From: Chloranthus sessilifolius
Taxonomy: Eukaryota; Streptophyta; Magnoliopsida; Chloranthales; Chloranthaceae
Assembly: GCA_021018995.1 (NCBI GenBank)
Contig: CM037593.1
Span: 43,971,810 to 44,035,809 of the forward strand
Length of the DNA: 64,000 nucleotides
Reading direction: 5' to 3'
The number at the start of each line of letters is the position of its first letter. Positions within the stretch are counted from its first letter, which is position 1. Under the pieces are notes generated by a model, which saw nothing but the letters and a program-made list of their open reading frames with translations, did not search any database and had not been told where the DNA came from. Both the position numbers and the translations under genes were made by a program. Of the stretch, positions 22,459 through 33,936 are shown one piece after another.

Positions 22459-23790
22459 TGTTTTTATAATTGCTAGTATTGCATTCTATTTATTATAAAA
22501 CTGATAAAGGTATGGCAGCAATAAAGAATATGCAAAATAAGAATAAAAAGGGGGTGAAAATGGATTGAACACATAAGTAAAATAAACACAAAATCCTGCA
22601 AGATTTAGGGATGTTGTAGCAAGTTTTAATAAGTAAGAGTTTCTCTCACGGGGAGTGATGATCTAAAAACTATAGTAAATCTCCAGATCTAATACAAATC
22701 TGGCAACTCTAAACCTAGACTAGAAAGCAAGGCAAAGAGAGGGTGTTTTTGGGTTGTCACAAACTAAACAAAAAATAAAAGTAAAAACTAGATCTAAAGA
22801 AACGGGTGGAAGAGAGTGAAGATGGGTTGATAAAATATAATAGAAAATATGGAGAAGTAGACAGCTATGGGCCAATCTTCACTGTAAAATAGATCAAGAG
22901 CTGGATCTATAGCAGTCCTTCACTTGGCTACAAGCACAAGTGCAAGGTAGAAGAATCCAGCTCAGCCCTATGATCATGACTAATATTAGGGCTATATCAT
23001 GTCCACTCAAGTGGTCACGGGATATCCCAGGGATGTGATCCAATCATAGTTGCTAAAGTTGAAATAGGAAAACCATTACAGACACTATGTTTGTAAGGCT
23101 ATAAGCTCACGCATCCATAGGAGGAAACAATCCATGAAGATCTAGTGATAACCACAAAATATCACAGATTGAATGGGGCATTGAAATCAGCTAGTCACTG
23201 CTACAAAGAAGCTTGCAATGACCTAGCTCTCAAGTCTGCAATCTCTGCAAGACTCCATATCTCATCACTGAAATTGGTATTGTGAAAATAGAGGAGGGGT
23301 TAGATCTGCAGTAATCTTTCACTTCACTACATGCACAAGTGCAAGGAAAAAGAATCCAACTCAACCCTGAGATCTAAACTAATCCTAGGGCTATATTCTA
23401 TCCACTTAAATGGTCAAAGAATATCCCATAGATGTGATCCAGTCAAGGGGTTAAAGCTAGAGTAGTAAACTCCCGACAGCCACTATGTTTGTAAGGCTAC
23501 AAGCTCATGCATCCATAGGAGCATAAAACCCAAACAAATCTTAATGAAAAACTACAAAAAAAGATAGATTATATGAATCAATAAAACAAATTATTCATTA
23601 ATAAAAAGAAACTTACAATGACTTGGCCCTCAAGGCTGCAGTCTCTGCAAGATTCCAATCTCCTTATAATGCCATTGCAATAACAACTCACAGATCAAAA
23701 TAAACCTGGCTACTATAAAGATTTAGCCCAACATTGCTGTTGAGCTAAGGAAAGAAGAAGAAAATGAAAAAGGAAAAAAACCCTAACTAT
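22459..23790 (-). repeat. H: partial Athila LTR (minus strand)
   Basis: It matches the R-U5 part of B's LTR on the minus strand, with its U5 end at TGTTTTTATA (22459) against C sequence. It contains two copies of a roughly 230-bp block (about 22905-23110 and 23302-23530), each with the GGCTATA/TCCACTTAA motif. Its other side is taken by element D's LTR, so D is inserted in H. The rest of H is not seen in the window. Confidence 0.75.
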
Positions 23791-24149
23791 TGTTATTCAC
23801 TAAAAAGTACCACTTTTCACCTCTTAACCTAGCCTTTGATGGACCTTGAAGCCCACTAATAAACATGTGTTAAGTATGTTTTACAATTAGTAAGAAAATG
23901 TGCAGCTTAATGTAAAATTCTTATTTTTTGGTCCAAAAGAGAGAGAGAATAGAAGCAAAGATGACAACTGAGCCAGAGCCTGATGGAATACCTTGGTAGT
24001 GCTCACCATGGTGACTCACTGTTGCTAATCATCATTGATCAATCTAGCAGATGAATGAAGATTAGCTGAGAAGGGAGGAGGCTGTGACAGCAACAACTGC
24101 AATGCACTAGAGCAGTAAAAGATGGACTTCATAGAGTTGAGTAGCTTCC

Positions 24150-24690
24150 TCACGAAGCTAAAGATGCAGTGGAAGAGGCCCTTGCCGTGATAAGGCACGC
24201 AATCAAGAGGCGAGTTGTAAAGACATCGCGAAGATCTCGTGACTTAAAACTCTCAAAATTTTCCCTCGTGAAGCTCTCACAAAGATCGAGCCCCAAAGTA
24301 GCTGCGCGGAGAACACTGTGAGCTCATATGCACAAAGAACCAAAGTCACCTCGCAAAGTTCTCGCATGGCACTGGATGTGAGAGACGCCCAAAATTCCTC
24401 TCGCACAAATCTTGCACAGTCTGGAGCCTTACAAGTTACTACGCGAGCGCAGGAGCCCAACTGCGCGAGTACTTAGCGAGAAAGAGCTTCTGAAGCTCTA
24501 CTACGCGAGAGATCCTGGCACTTAAGATTATCTCTACAATAGCACTATGATGCGAAGCAACTGTGCAATTCACTAAAAGTTCTACTATGTGAATGAGCCC
24601 TGCCCATCAGCCAAAGCTAACTCCACGAAGGTCAAGTAACTACGCGAATGAGCTAAAAGCAAATCCCAGCCTCGCAAAGCACGGGCTCTC
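24150..24690 (+). repeat. U3 phrase array, CTCGCGAAG/CGCGCAG type (D LTR)
   Basis: Dozens of CGCGA, CTCGCA, CACGAAG and ACTACGCGA phrases in 540 bp ending about 170 bp before the TATA box. It is unrelated in exact wording to A's array but shares the CGAA core and position. Confidence 0.68.
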
Positions 24691-24862
24691 AACTACTCAA
24701 TTTTATTCAAGGACCTTTTGGGAATTTCCCAAGGCTATGGCACACTTCTCGAGGCATAGATATTGAGGCACACGTCTGGAGGAATTCAAGGGTTGTAGCA
24801 GTGCCACGTCTGCTAAAAAAATTAGGGTTAGCCTCTTAAGAGCCAAGGCCATTTTCAGAGAG

Positions 24863-24868
24863 TATATA
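24863..24868 (+). promoter_or_regulatory. TATA box of element D LTR
   Basis: TATATA in CAGAGAGTATATAGGCTAT. The same context recurs in D' at 56145-56151. Confidence 0.62.
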
Positions 24869-26490
24869 GGCTATACTAAGAGTTTATTATTTTCATCTTT
24901 TCTTCATCCTCTGCCAGCTGAGAGCTCTAGCAGGCTAGGGTTACGGTTTGATCACCTCTGTTTTCCTATTTTTTCTTCTCTCTTAGCTCAGCACTTACTG
25001 GCTAATCCCCTGTAAGCAGCTAGGTTTTATTTCAATTTTGTAATAGATTTTGGTATACATTGGGATCTTAAATGAGCAGTTGTGTATGGGCTGTAGCCAA
25101 GAGACAGTTCATTATAAGTTTTGCTGTTATCAATGAACTGCTTTTTAATACTTAATCAAATCTATAGATCTTATGATTTCTTTAGATGTTTATAAGATCC
25201 ATGTATTTGGGACTAGCCCATTTAGTTTCTAGTAGGTCTTTTATATATCGTCTGATTTCCCTAGGTTTGATAGACACATGGAAAGTAATGCTTGATCTGT
25301 AGTGAGATCCAGGGAGCTCGGAGGCCTGCAGACTATGGTGGTTGCAACAGTTTTCATATTCTTTCCCAGGCCTCTGTGGGATGGACAGACTAATGGGATA
25401 CCTTGTGACCATTCAAGTGGATAGAGTATAGCCCTAAGGTTGTGTCCATCCACATGTTTGAGAAGGATTCTTCTCCCCTGCACATGAGCTTCTAGAGCCT
25501 TGTGAGGAGGTTTGTATAGTATCTGGCTCCCCTCTGTTCTATCTAATCGATATCAAATATTAGATCTAATCTCTTGTAGTAATTACATCTTGAGGCTGAG
25601 TCATTATAGGTTGTTTATAGCAATGACTAGCTGAGCTAAAGGCCTTAATCAACCTGTTGCATGGTCCTTTTTGCGGGCACTAGTGAGCAGTATGCCTTAG
25701 CAAAGCACTTAGGATCTTATGGGTTGGAATACCTATGGATGTCAGCCAGGTCTATGCACAGATATGGGGAGTTTGAAGCACTGGCATTACATAGTGCTGC
25801 AATAGTATTTATGGCTAGAGCTGGTCTAGTGGCTGTGGAAATGATCATTCCACTCCTCTAGATTAGACTAGCGAATTTTTGGTTTAACAAATGGGAGTTG
25901 ACAGACTCTATCGGATACCCTCTTACCGTTATAGTGGATAGAGTATAGCCCTAAGAGTGCCCCAAATGGCATCAGTTAAACTGGGAGCTTATACCTTGTT
26001 GAGGCTTTTAATAGCATCTCAACAAGGAGCACTGCAGAGATAGACTAAATCTTAGTTACATTACTGTATCATTAACTCTAGCTTAACCTGCATACTTCTC
26101 ATAATTTTTGTATTTTATTGTGACACACACTACCACCATCTTCTTCTCAACCCTTTCTTTAAGATAGACCTGTACTTTATTTTCCCTTTTTGTGTAAATT
26201 TAGTGTAGTCGTGACACCCAACGCCCCTTTCATAGGATTGTCAAATCTGTAGTCAGATCTACAAATCTGGAGGCCAACTATTAGTGCCCACTTTAGGCTC
26301 TTGATCATTTTCTCTATGGGACAAACTCTTACTTATCAAAACTTTCTACAATTAACCCTGAATCTTGCAGGTCTAGGATTACTTTGGTTGTGCTGAATCC
26401 ATTCTTTTATATTACTTTGTTTTCAATTGATTTCCACCACACAATTACATTAGCACACTTTCACACCAAGTAGACAAAGCAACAAATTTT

Positions 26491-26508
26491 TGGTGCCGCT
26501 GTCGAGGA
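26491..26508 (+). other. Primer binding site of element D (tRNA-Asp-like)
   Basis: TGGTGCCGCTGTCGAGGA, six bases after the LTR end. It resembles the Athila tRNA-Asp site. Confidence 0.8.
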
Positions 26509-26814
26509 ATTTTGATCTTTTTAGTGGACCTGAGTTGTACCGTAATTTAGACTAACAAATTCTTTGTAGCTATGTTTAATCTAGAATAAAAGTACTACTG
26601 ATTCTTTATGGAATTTTGCAGAAATGGATAGCAGAAGCAGGGAAAAGCTAGAGCTGCAAGTGGAGAATAGCTAGCTCTGTTTTCACTTTCTTTCCCCTAA
26701 ATCTCATGCCATTGATTAATCCCCTGTTATCTTGTTTAGTGTAAATTTGTGTAGCTATTATTTTTGTTGTGTGAAATTCTTTTTGTGTGCCTGTAAGCAT
26801 TTTCATTACTATTG

Positions 26815-28184
26815 GTGAGTGTAATCTTGGTAGAAGGTCCTTAAACCCTGACGTGGAACCCCCAAATTCAGAGGTGGAAAGGATCCTTAGACCTAGACAC
26901 ACCACACTGAGCCTTGTTGCTGAGACTGAAGCAGACACCATAGCTGAGAGGCAAAGGACATTAAAATAATACAATGCACCTGGGGAGTACACCTCTCCCT
27001 TCTGCATTCAGTTTCCCTCTGTTGAGGGGAACTATGAAATTAAATCCTCCACCATCAATATGCTGCCTCATTTCATGAGTTAAGTAAAGAAGATCCCTAC
27101 AAGCATATTGACCAGTTTTTAGCACTTTGCACTACCTTCAACATTGCGGGCTTGAGGCCTGAGGCCACTAAATTGAGGCTTTTTCCTTTTTCACTAAAGG
27201 ACAAAGCCAACACATGGCTATCAAAGCTCCCTGCCAATAGCATACAGTCATGGAGTGACCTTCAAACAAAGTTTCTGGCAAAATTTTTCCCTATGAACAA
27301 AACAATCCAGATGAGGACAAAAATTCTGTCATTCACACAGTCCTCAACTGAGAACTTTAATGAAGCTTGGGAAAGACTTTAGGAGATATTAAAACAATGC
27401 CCCCACCACCAAATCCCAATGTGGCATCTTGTCCAAGTGTTTTATCAAGGAATTAATGTCGAGAGCAGGGATATGGTGGATGCTTCATGTGGTGGTAGTT
27501 ACCTCCATAAGACAGTTGAGGAAGCTTGGGAGCTGTTTGACATAATAGGGGAAAATTTCATGCAGTAGGAATCTCTGTCACGCAATGACAGCCAGATTCC
27601 AGCTAAAATGGTGAATGAGGTCACCCCTAGAGGTGGAATATATGAAGTAAAGGTGCAAGGTGATTTGGAGAGAAAGGTGGACAACCTGAGCTTGAAGTTT
27701 AACAAATTGATGAATGTGATGCAACCCCGAATGGTTGCACAGGTGGGGGAGGCATGCCTGATATGCCAATCTCCCACACATTCTATTCATGATTATCCAT
27801 CTGCCAATCAATTTCCAGATTTTTTTATGGAGCAAGCCAATGTTGTGCAAACCTTTGGGCAGTAGCCTGCTGGGTATTCTTGGTGGAACCACCCAAATTT
27901 GAGGTGGAGACAAGACTCATATCCTCAAACCTAGCAGCGGCAAATGGTAGATCCTTACAGACTCCAACACCAGTTTAATCAAGGTTACCCACCAAGGCAA
28001 AATTTTTCATTACACCTTCAGTCTAACCTAGCTAGTTACCCAACAGATCCTCTTCATTTGAAGAGCAGATGATGGCTTCAATGTAAAATCTGGGGAGCCT
28101 AGTTCAGACTGTCAATTCTCATGGACAGAGCATCAAAAAGATTGAGGACCAGCTTGGTCATATCTGTAATGCTCTGAATAGGAG
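26815..28184 (+). mobile_element. Element D: gag region
   Basis: Athila gag: a GRRSLNPDVEPPNSEVERIL start, the capsid core around 27040-27390 (LFPFSLKDKANTWLSKLP, FLAKFFPMNKT), the FYQGI/DASCGGSYL segment near 27440-27500, and the zinc-knuckle segment CLICQSPTHS near 27755. It ends against R1 at 28185 in the SIKKIEDQLGH segment. The order matches A, B and F. Fossil with several breaks. Confidence 0.86.
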
Positions 28185-29463
28185 TGTGCAACCACGGATC
28201 CTCTCGAACCTGTCGCGGCGATGCGCCCGCTATGAATGAAAATGTAGAGTCGCCACTCGAAGCTTTTGGTGACCCGGGAAACCTTCAAATCGATATTTTG
28301 AGCACCGAAGTACTAAATATGACTCTGATTTACCGGTCTTTGCCAAAGAGTCTACGGTAGGGGCTTCGGTTATCGATCAGAAAGGGATTAGGCACCCGAT
28401 CAACCCACACGTAGCGGTCTCTATCTATGGCCAAAATAAAAAATAAATGGGCGGAGTTTCCCCTTGCCCGAAGGCAATCCGGTCTTATCAAGCTTTGAGC
28501 CAAACCAAAATTTCGATGGCGTAACGGCTTGAATCCTTGGACGTGGGAAACACCAAGAAGGTGGAGGAAGAGAGGGGTGAGCCGGAGCTCACGGGCCCTT
28601 GTCGCACCATGGAAGACCTTCTCTTTGGTGCGCTTCCGATGATTTAAACGGTATGGAAATGGATTCTAATGCTAAGATTCGATAAGATAGGAAGTGTAGG
28701 ATGAGGCTCAAGGCTAGACTTTAGCTAAAGGGAGTGATCTAATGGTGGAAATGGGTTGAAATGGGTGAACTAAGCATGCTGGAATTTTGGCAAAATGTGT
28801 GCATTTTCTCTCACTAGGGTTCTCTCTTAAGCTCAAAATTCTTAATCTTGATTTTTTTCAACCCTTTGGGAAGAGGAGGGCCTCTCTATTTATAGAGAAG
28901 AGGTGGTTTAGGGGATTACTTATGAGCTAATTGGTTTAGCAATTAGGTAGTCCCCTATCTAAGGTTTTCTAGGTTTTTAAGGTCCTAGGGTTTTGGGAAA
29001 CTGATTTTAATGGCGGATGATGGGGTGAGACCATGGGTGACTTAAGGGTTGCCAATAAGCTCAAAGGGGTTGCAACCAACCTCAAGACACCCACCCTAAC
29101 CAAGGGAAGGGTCAAAGGGTCAAACCAGATGAAGAAATTTTGAGCAACTGATGACAGTTACTGTAGCTAAGCTAGGCGTATATATTACATATGCCCAGTT
29201 TATGTACAGTGATTTCCACGAAAAATAGGGGAGCTTTGGGAAGATGATGCCTGTGGTGGGTCCCACCTATACTGGGCGTATATATTATATACGCCCGGCC
29301 AAATTTGGCCCTAAAATGTCAGGCATATATAATATATACGCCTGACCAAACTGGGGCCAAATTGGCTGGGCGTATGTAATATACACGCCTGAGTAAAAGG
29401 TTGCCATTTTATGTGGAACTTCAATTGGCCATAACTTTTGAACCGTAGCTCCAAATTGGGTGA
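28185..29463 (-). repeat. R1: partial Tat/Ogre-type LTR abutting E's 3' LTR
   Basis: It matches E's LTRs over about 1.27 kb from TGTGCAACC (28185) to the AATTGGGTGATC text, where R2 begins. It contains a TATA box (28886-28895, minus strand) and four palindromes (29175, 29275, 29322, 29369). It lacks the U3 end and is more diverged from R2 and R3 than they are from each other. It may be an older copy of the same family or a recombination product. Confidence 0.82.
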
Positions 29464-30148
29464 TCCCCTCGAACCCGTCGTGGCGATGCGCTCGCTTTTA
29501 ATCAAATGTAGAGTTGCCACCCAGAGCTTTTGGTGACCCGGGAAACCTTCAAATCGATATTTTGAGCACCGAAGTGCTAAATATGACTCTGATTTACCGA
29601 TCTTTGCCAAAGGCTCTAGGGTAGGGGCTTCGGTTATCGATCAGGAAGGGTTTAGGCACCCGATCAACCCGCACGGAGCGGTCTCTATCTATGGCCAACA
29701 ATAAAAATAAAAGGGCGGAGTTTCCCCTTGCCCGAAGGCAAGACGGTCCTATCAAGCTTTGAGCCAAACCGAAATTTCGGCGGTGTAACGGCTTGAATCC
29801 TTGGACGGAGGAGACACCAAGAAGGTAGAGGAAGAGAGGGGTGAGCCGAAACTCACGGGCCCTTGTTGCACCGTGGAAGATCTTCGCTTTGGCGTGCTTC
29901 CGATGGCTTAAACGGTATGGAAATTGACTCTAACAGTAGGATTCGGTAAAATAGGAAGTGTAGGGTGAGGCTAAAGGCTAGACTTTAGCTAAAGGGAGTG
30001 ATCTAATGGTGGAAATGGACTAAAATAGATGAAATATGCTTGCTGGAATTCTGCAAAAATATTGGCATTTTCTCTCACTAGGGTTCTCTCTTAAGCACTC
30101 TCTAATCCTTCAACAAAAATTCAACCCTTTGGGAAGAGGGGGGCCTCT

Positions 30149-30158
30149 CTATTTATAG
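30149..30158 (-). promoter_or_regulatory. TATA box of E 3' LTR
   Basis: CTATAAATAG on the minus strand. The same site is in R1 (28886-28895) and R3 (54261-54270). Confidence 0.68.
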
Positions 30159-30436
30159 AGAAGGGATAGGTTAGGGGTTTACTTAAGAGCTAATTGGTTT
30201 AGCAATTAGGTAATCCCCCATTTAAGGTTTTCTAGGTTTTCAAGGTCCTAGGGTTTTGGGAAGCTGGTTTTAATGGCGGATGATGGGGTGAGATCATGGG
30301 TGACTTAAGGGTTGCCAATAAGCTCAAAGGGGGTACAACCAACCTCAAGACACCCACCTCAACCAAGGGGATGGTCAAAACGTCAAACCAGATGAAGGAA
30401 ATTTGAGCACAGATGATAGTTACTGTAGCTAAGCTG

Positions 30437-30651
30437 GGCGTATATATTATATACGCCTAGTTTAGGCACAGTGAATTTCACCAAAAACAGGGGAGCTTTG
30501 GGAAGATGTAGCCCGTGGTGGGTCCCACCTATACTGGGCGTATATATTATATACGCCCGGCCAAATTTCCCCCAAAAAAGGCAGGCGTATATAGTATATA
30601 TGCCTGATTAATCTGGGGCCAAATTGGCTGGGCGTATGTACTATACACGCC
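30437..30651. repeat. Palindrome cluster in R2
   Basis: Four near-palindromes of 21 bp with core GCGTATATATTATATACGC or its variants start at 30437, 30537, 30584 and 30631. The last two steps are exactly 47 bp. On the minus strand they lie 280-490 bp upstream of the TATA box. R1 has the same set at 29175, 29275, 29322 and 29369 with identical spacing. Confidence 0.85.
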
Positions 30652-31038
30652 TGAGTAAAAGTTTTATGATTTTATGTGAAACTTCAATCGGCCATAACTT
30701 TTGAATTGTAGCTCCAAATTGGGTGATCTTGGGCTTGTTGGAAAGCGGGAGAAGTCCTCTTTCCAATGGTATATGGCCCATCTAAGGTGGTGGTCTGTAT
30801 AAAATTTTGTAGCTCCTCTCCCATCAACTGCTTAGAAAGGTTCAAGTTAGGTATGGGAAGGGAATCTAGGGTTTAGGGGTGATCTCTAAGGGTTGGGGAA
30901 TGGTTCTAAAGGGTTCAGGGTGATTCCTAAAGGTTTGGGTGGATTCCTACGGGTTCAAGGGTGCCATCAGAAGCACAGGGGTACATCTTTCCCGAAGTAC
31001 AGATTGATCAGGCCTTGGGCCGAATTTGGGTGTCTATA

Positions 31039-31052
31039 GATGCCCCTCTTTG
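31039..31052 (-). other. Polypurine tract of element E
   Basis: On the minus strand ACCAAAGAGGGGCA lies directly before the 3' LTR start. It is the plus-strand primer of the element. Confidence 0.75.
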
Positions 31053-33039
31053 GTATTTGATCACTAATGATCGGATGCCAAAGACAAGAGACATCCGAAG
31101 AGGTCCAAGGCACGTTTGATGGGTCCGCCTGGTTCAATTCAATTCTCAAACATTCATGGTGATGGTGAGTGTACGTAAGCCCTCTCATTTCGGGATATCG
31201 TCAGTACCTCAAAGCTAACAGTCCCCAAGCACATTGCGACATTACTGGGCCTAACTGCGATGATCACAAAAAGTGTAAGCCCGCTAGCCGGGATATCGTC
31301 CACTTCCTGAGTGAAATTATAGATTTGTGATGTTGAGTATTAATCTGAACCAGACAGCTCCATGAAATGGGATGATCGATCTATGCTTCGGAATTGATGC
31401 GAAGCACGCAAAGCGAAGGTCTAAACAATGTGTCCAATTCTATGGGGTATTGACAGCTCCATCGGATTGGGCACGGGTGCCCTTACCTAGGTAAGGCTCA
31501 AAGTCTTTTGGGCAGACCCATGAAGCTCAAGGTTATTTTGGCACGCTTTACTCGAGTGAAGCGAATATTAATGTCGCCACACTTCTTGGGAATGCATGGC
31601 CATTTTCTGAGTGAAATTTTTTTTTGTGTTTCCTTTTTCCAAATTTTTTATTCCAAGGCCTCTAAGCAAAGCTCAAGGACCTCTGGCAACTTTATTTATG
31701 CTCAACTCTTTAAGGGGATCAAATTTCAGTTGATACGCTTTAAGAGTGCGTGCACTCTGTCGGGGATAGGTACGCCTTCGGGATGTGTACGTTCCAGTGG
31801 TGAGGAGCTCCTGATTCACATGAACCAGAGTGCCTTAACTGGAGACAAAGCTAAAAAGATCGTGCTAGGACCAATCATCCCTTGAAAGAGATGGCCAATT
31901 CTAGCCTCCATCCCTAATGAAATCACATCTTACTAACTATGTACAGACAGACACCCATCAGGGGCGATAAGCAGCAAAATAGGCGCTAACGGAAGCCTCG
32001 ACCCTAAGGTACAATTTACGAGGACAAACGACCATCCTGCGGATACCTAGACGCAAGTGCGTACATTCAACAGGGACACCATGCTTATACAGGTTTTAAG
32101 CCTGTGTAAAAAGAAATAAAAGGGAATGAGCCCTTTTGTCTGTATGTTTGCACATAGTTTGGTTGGTTTGTAATTTCATTTTTGACGGGTCAATTTCAAC
32201 TGACAATAGGCTTTTCGAATGGTTTGAAGTCGGGGGCACTCTTGGTCAACATAGATCCGAAGGGGGATGATCAGAGTGAATGCTTGGAAGGTGGGGTCAA
32301 CCTACTAAGGATTTTCACTAAGCAGCAATAGGTTGTTATTTCTTCTCCTTTTTTTTTGTTGTTCTTTTTTCTCTTCTCTCTTTTTTTTTTTTTTTCATGT
32401 CAAATTGAGACTCTAGGCATGCTCAAACTGCCTTTATTTCTGCACGTATCCTTAGGAGAATTAACTTGCCAGGTTGATATACCTTAGGGACGTGTGCATT
32501 CTGGTGATGGGTTCTCGGTTTGCCTGTCGGATCAGGCCTCGACCTCTGCTAGGGGAGATCTGGGGCTAAGTGTATTCTCCCAGGAGTGACCGGTGATGAA
32601 TGAAATTCATTTGCCTACAGGATCAAGTATGGGGTGTCCCTGTGTAAGACGGGGTTCGAGAACTTTCGGGTGGACCCTAATCATTCCGAATTGATTTAAC
32701 ACAGTTCTCGGAGTGGTGCAAATGGTCATTGCAGCGCTCTTTTGAGAACTACTATCACTTTTAGCATTTTCTTTCTTCTTTTTTTTCTTCTCTTTTTTTT
32801 TTATTTTGCGGGCGCAATAGGTGGGCGCCTATAGGTCTAGATTCGTTTATTATAGTGCGGTCCCTTTGGGCCAATTGAAGGGAACACGAAGGGCCATTTT
32901 GGGGACGCGTGCACCCTTGCCCAATGATACGTGGGCCTCTAAGGGGGGTCTGGACCGAAGTCTATAGCATACAAGGGGGTTCGTCAGGCCTCAAAATCGA
33001 AAATGACCGGGTAGTTAAAAAAACTACCATTTCTGGTCG
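31053..33039 (-). other. Element E: 3'-most region
   Basis: About 2 kb between the palindromes of the antisense gene and the polypurine tract. It has T-rich tracts (near 31616, 32345-32395, 32770-32805) and repeats of CGGGATATCG and CCTGAGTGAAATT text near 31190-31320 and 31600. I see no supportable ORF. Confidence 0.5.
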
Positions 33040-33104
33040 AATGTATATATTATATACGCCTGACCAAAATCTGGCGAATAATTGACGTATATATTATATC
33101 CTTT
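33040..33104. repeat. Palindrome pair upstream of the antisense PMD-like gene
   Basis: Two palindromes of the E family start at about 33040 and 33084 (44 bp apart). They lie on the upstream side of the antisense gene that starts coding at 34081, about 1 kb away, with a candidate 764-bp first intron in between. Confidence 0.7.
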
Positions 33105-33782
33105 GTCTAAAAGCGGCGATTACAAGCGCTAGCACGAGCACAAAAGGGGCCCCCCTTTTCGAATTCTATCTTTCTCCCTCTTTCCTTCTTGAGTTCGGGA
33201 CAACCCCCTTGGGTTTTTGCATTTGATTTGGCTTGAGTTCTATTACCGGAAGTTGCGGGTGTGGATCGAAAGATGCTTATCCTCCACCGATATTTGTTTT
33301 TCTCTCTCATTGAAGGTAATCATTACCCTTCCTTTATTTTTCTTTTGAATTTTTGATGATATTGTTGTTGGATGCCTCTTTTTTTTCTTTATGGTGAAAT
33401 GCTCAGTGATGCCTATATTCCTTTTTCTCTCTTTTTTGTTTTTGTTATTTTCCCCTCTCTTTTTTTTAAGATGTTTGATTTCTTAGGCCTATTTTCCATC
33501 CATCATTCATTTATTTTGTTGTTTTTATTTTTACTTTTTTGTTTTTGATGGATTAGTGCATCTTATTTGATGGATTGGTGCATTTTTTTTGAGATTAGCG
33601 CATACATATATGTATATATATACTTTTTTTGGTTTGGTGGATTAGTATACACACATTTTTTTTTTGCTTGTTGATGGGTTAGTGTATTTACACACACATT
33701 TTTTTGGATTAGTAAGTACACATTTTTTTTGTTGATGGGTTTAGTGCACATTTTTTTTTTGGATTAGCACACACACACACAC

Positions 33783-33826
<44 letters not shown>

Positions 33827-33888
33827 TTTCTTTTTTTGGTGATGGGTTAGTACACACACACATTTTTTGGACTAGCACACACATACAC

Positions 33889-33936
<48 letters not shown>

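Larger units (their letters stand above)
23791..26484 (+). repeat. 5' LTR of element D
   Basis: About 2.69 kb from TGTTATTCAC to AAAGCAACA. It has a phrase array (24150-24690), a TATA box (24863-24868) and an R-U5 with two copies of the GTGACCATTCAAGTGGATAG-type motif (near 25408 and 25925). It is homologous to B, D' and H. Confidence 0.88.
23791..28184 (+). mobile_element. Element D: Athila-lineage element, 5' part (fossil)
   Basis: 5' LTR, primer site and gag of an Athila element on the + strand. The gag stops at 28184 against the Tat LTR R1. The remainder of D is not seen as a clean continuation; a partial LTR of the same family (D') lies at 55148-56910, beyond element E. Broken in several places. 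Confidence 0.85.
29464..31038 (-). repeat. R2: 3' LTR of element E
   Basis: About 1.58 kb, homologous to R3 (53562-55147). The outer end at 31038 (GGTGTCTATA on the + strand) lies next to the polypurine tract; the inner end merges with R1 at a shared TGATC. It contains the TATA box (30149-30158, minus strand) and four palindromes at 30437, 30537, 30584 and 30631. Confidence 0.88.

Noticed and set aside
18123-23790. B's LTR and H as the two LTRs of one element
   Set aside because: Both have the same orientation but C's integrase tail and 3' region lie between them, and B's 3' LTR must lie left of position 1.
24203-24460. Minus-strand ORF over D's U3 array
   Set aside because: Open only because of the CGCGAA phrase array; no family resemblance.
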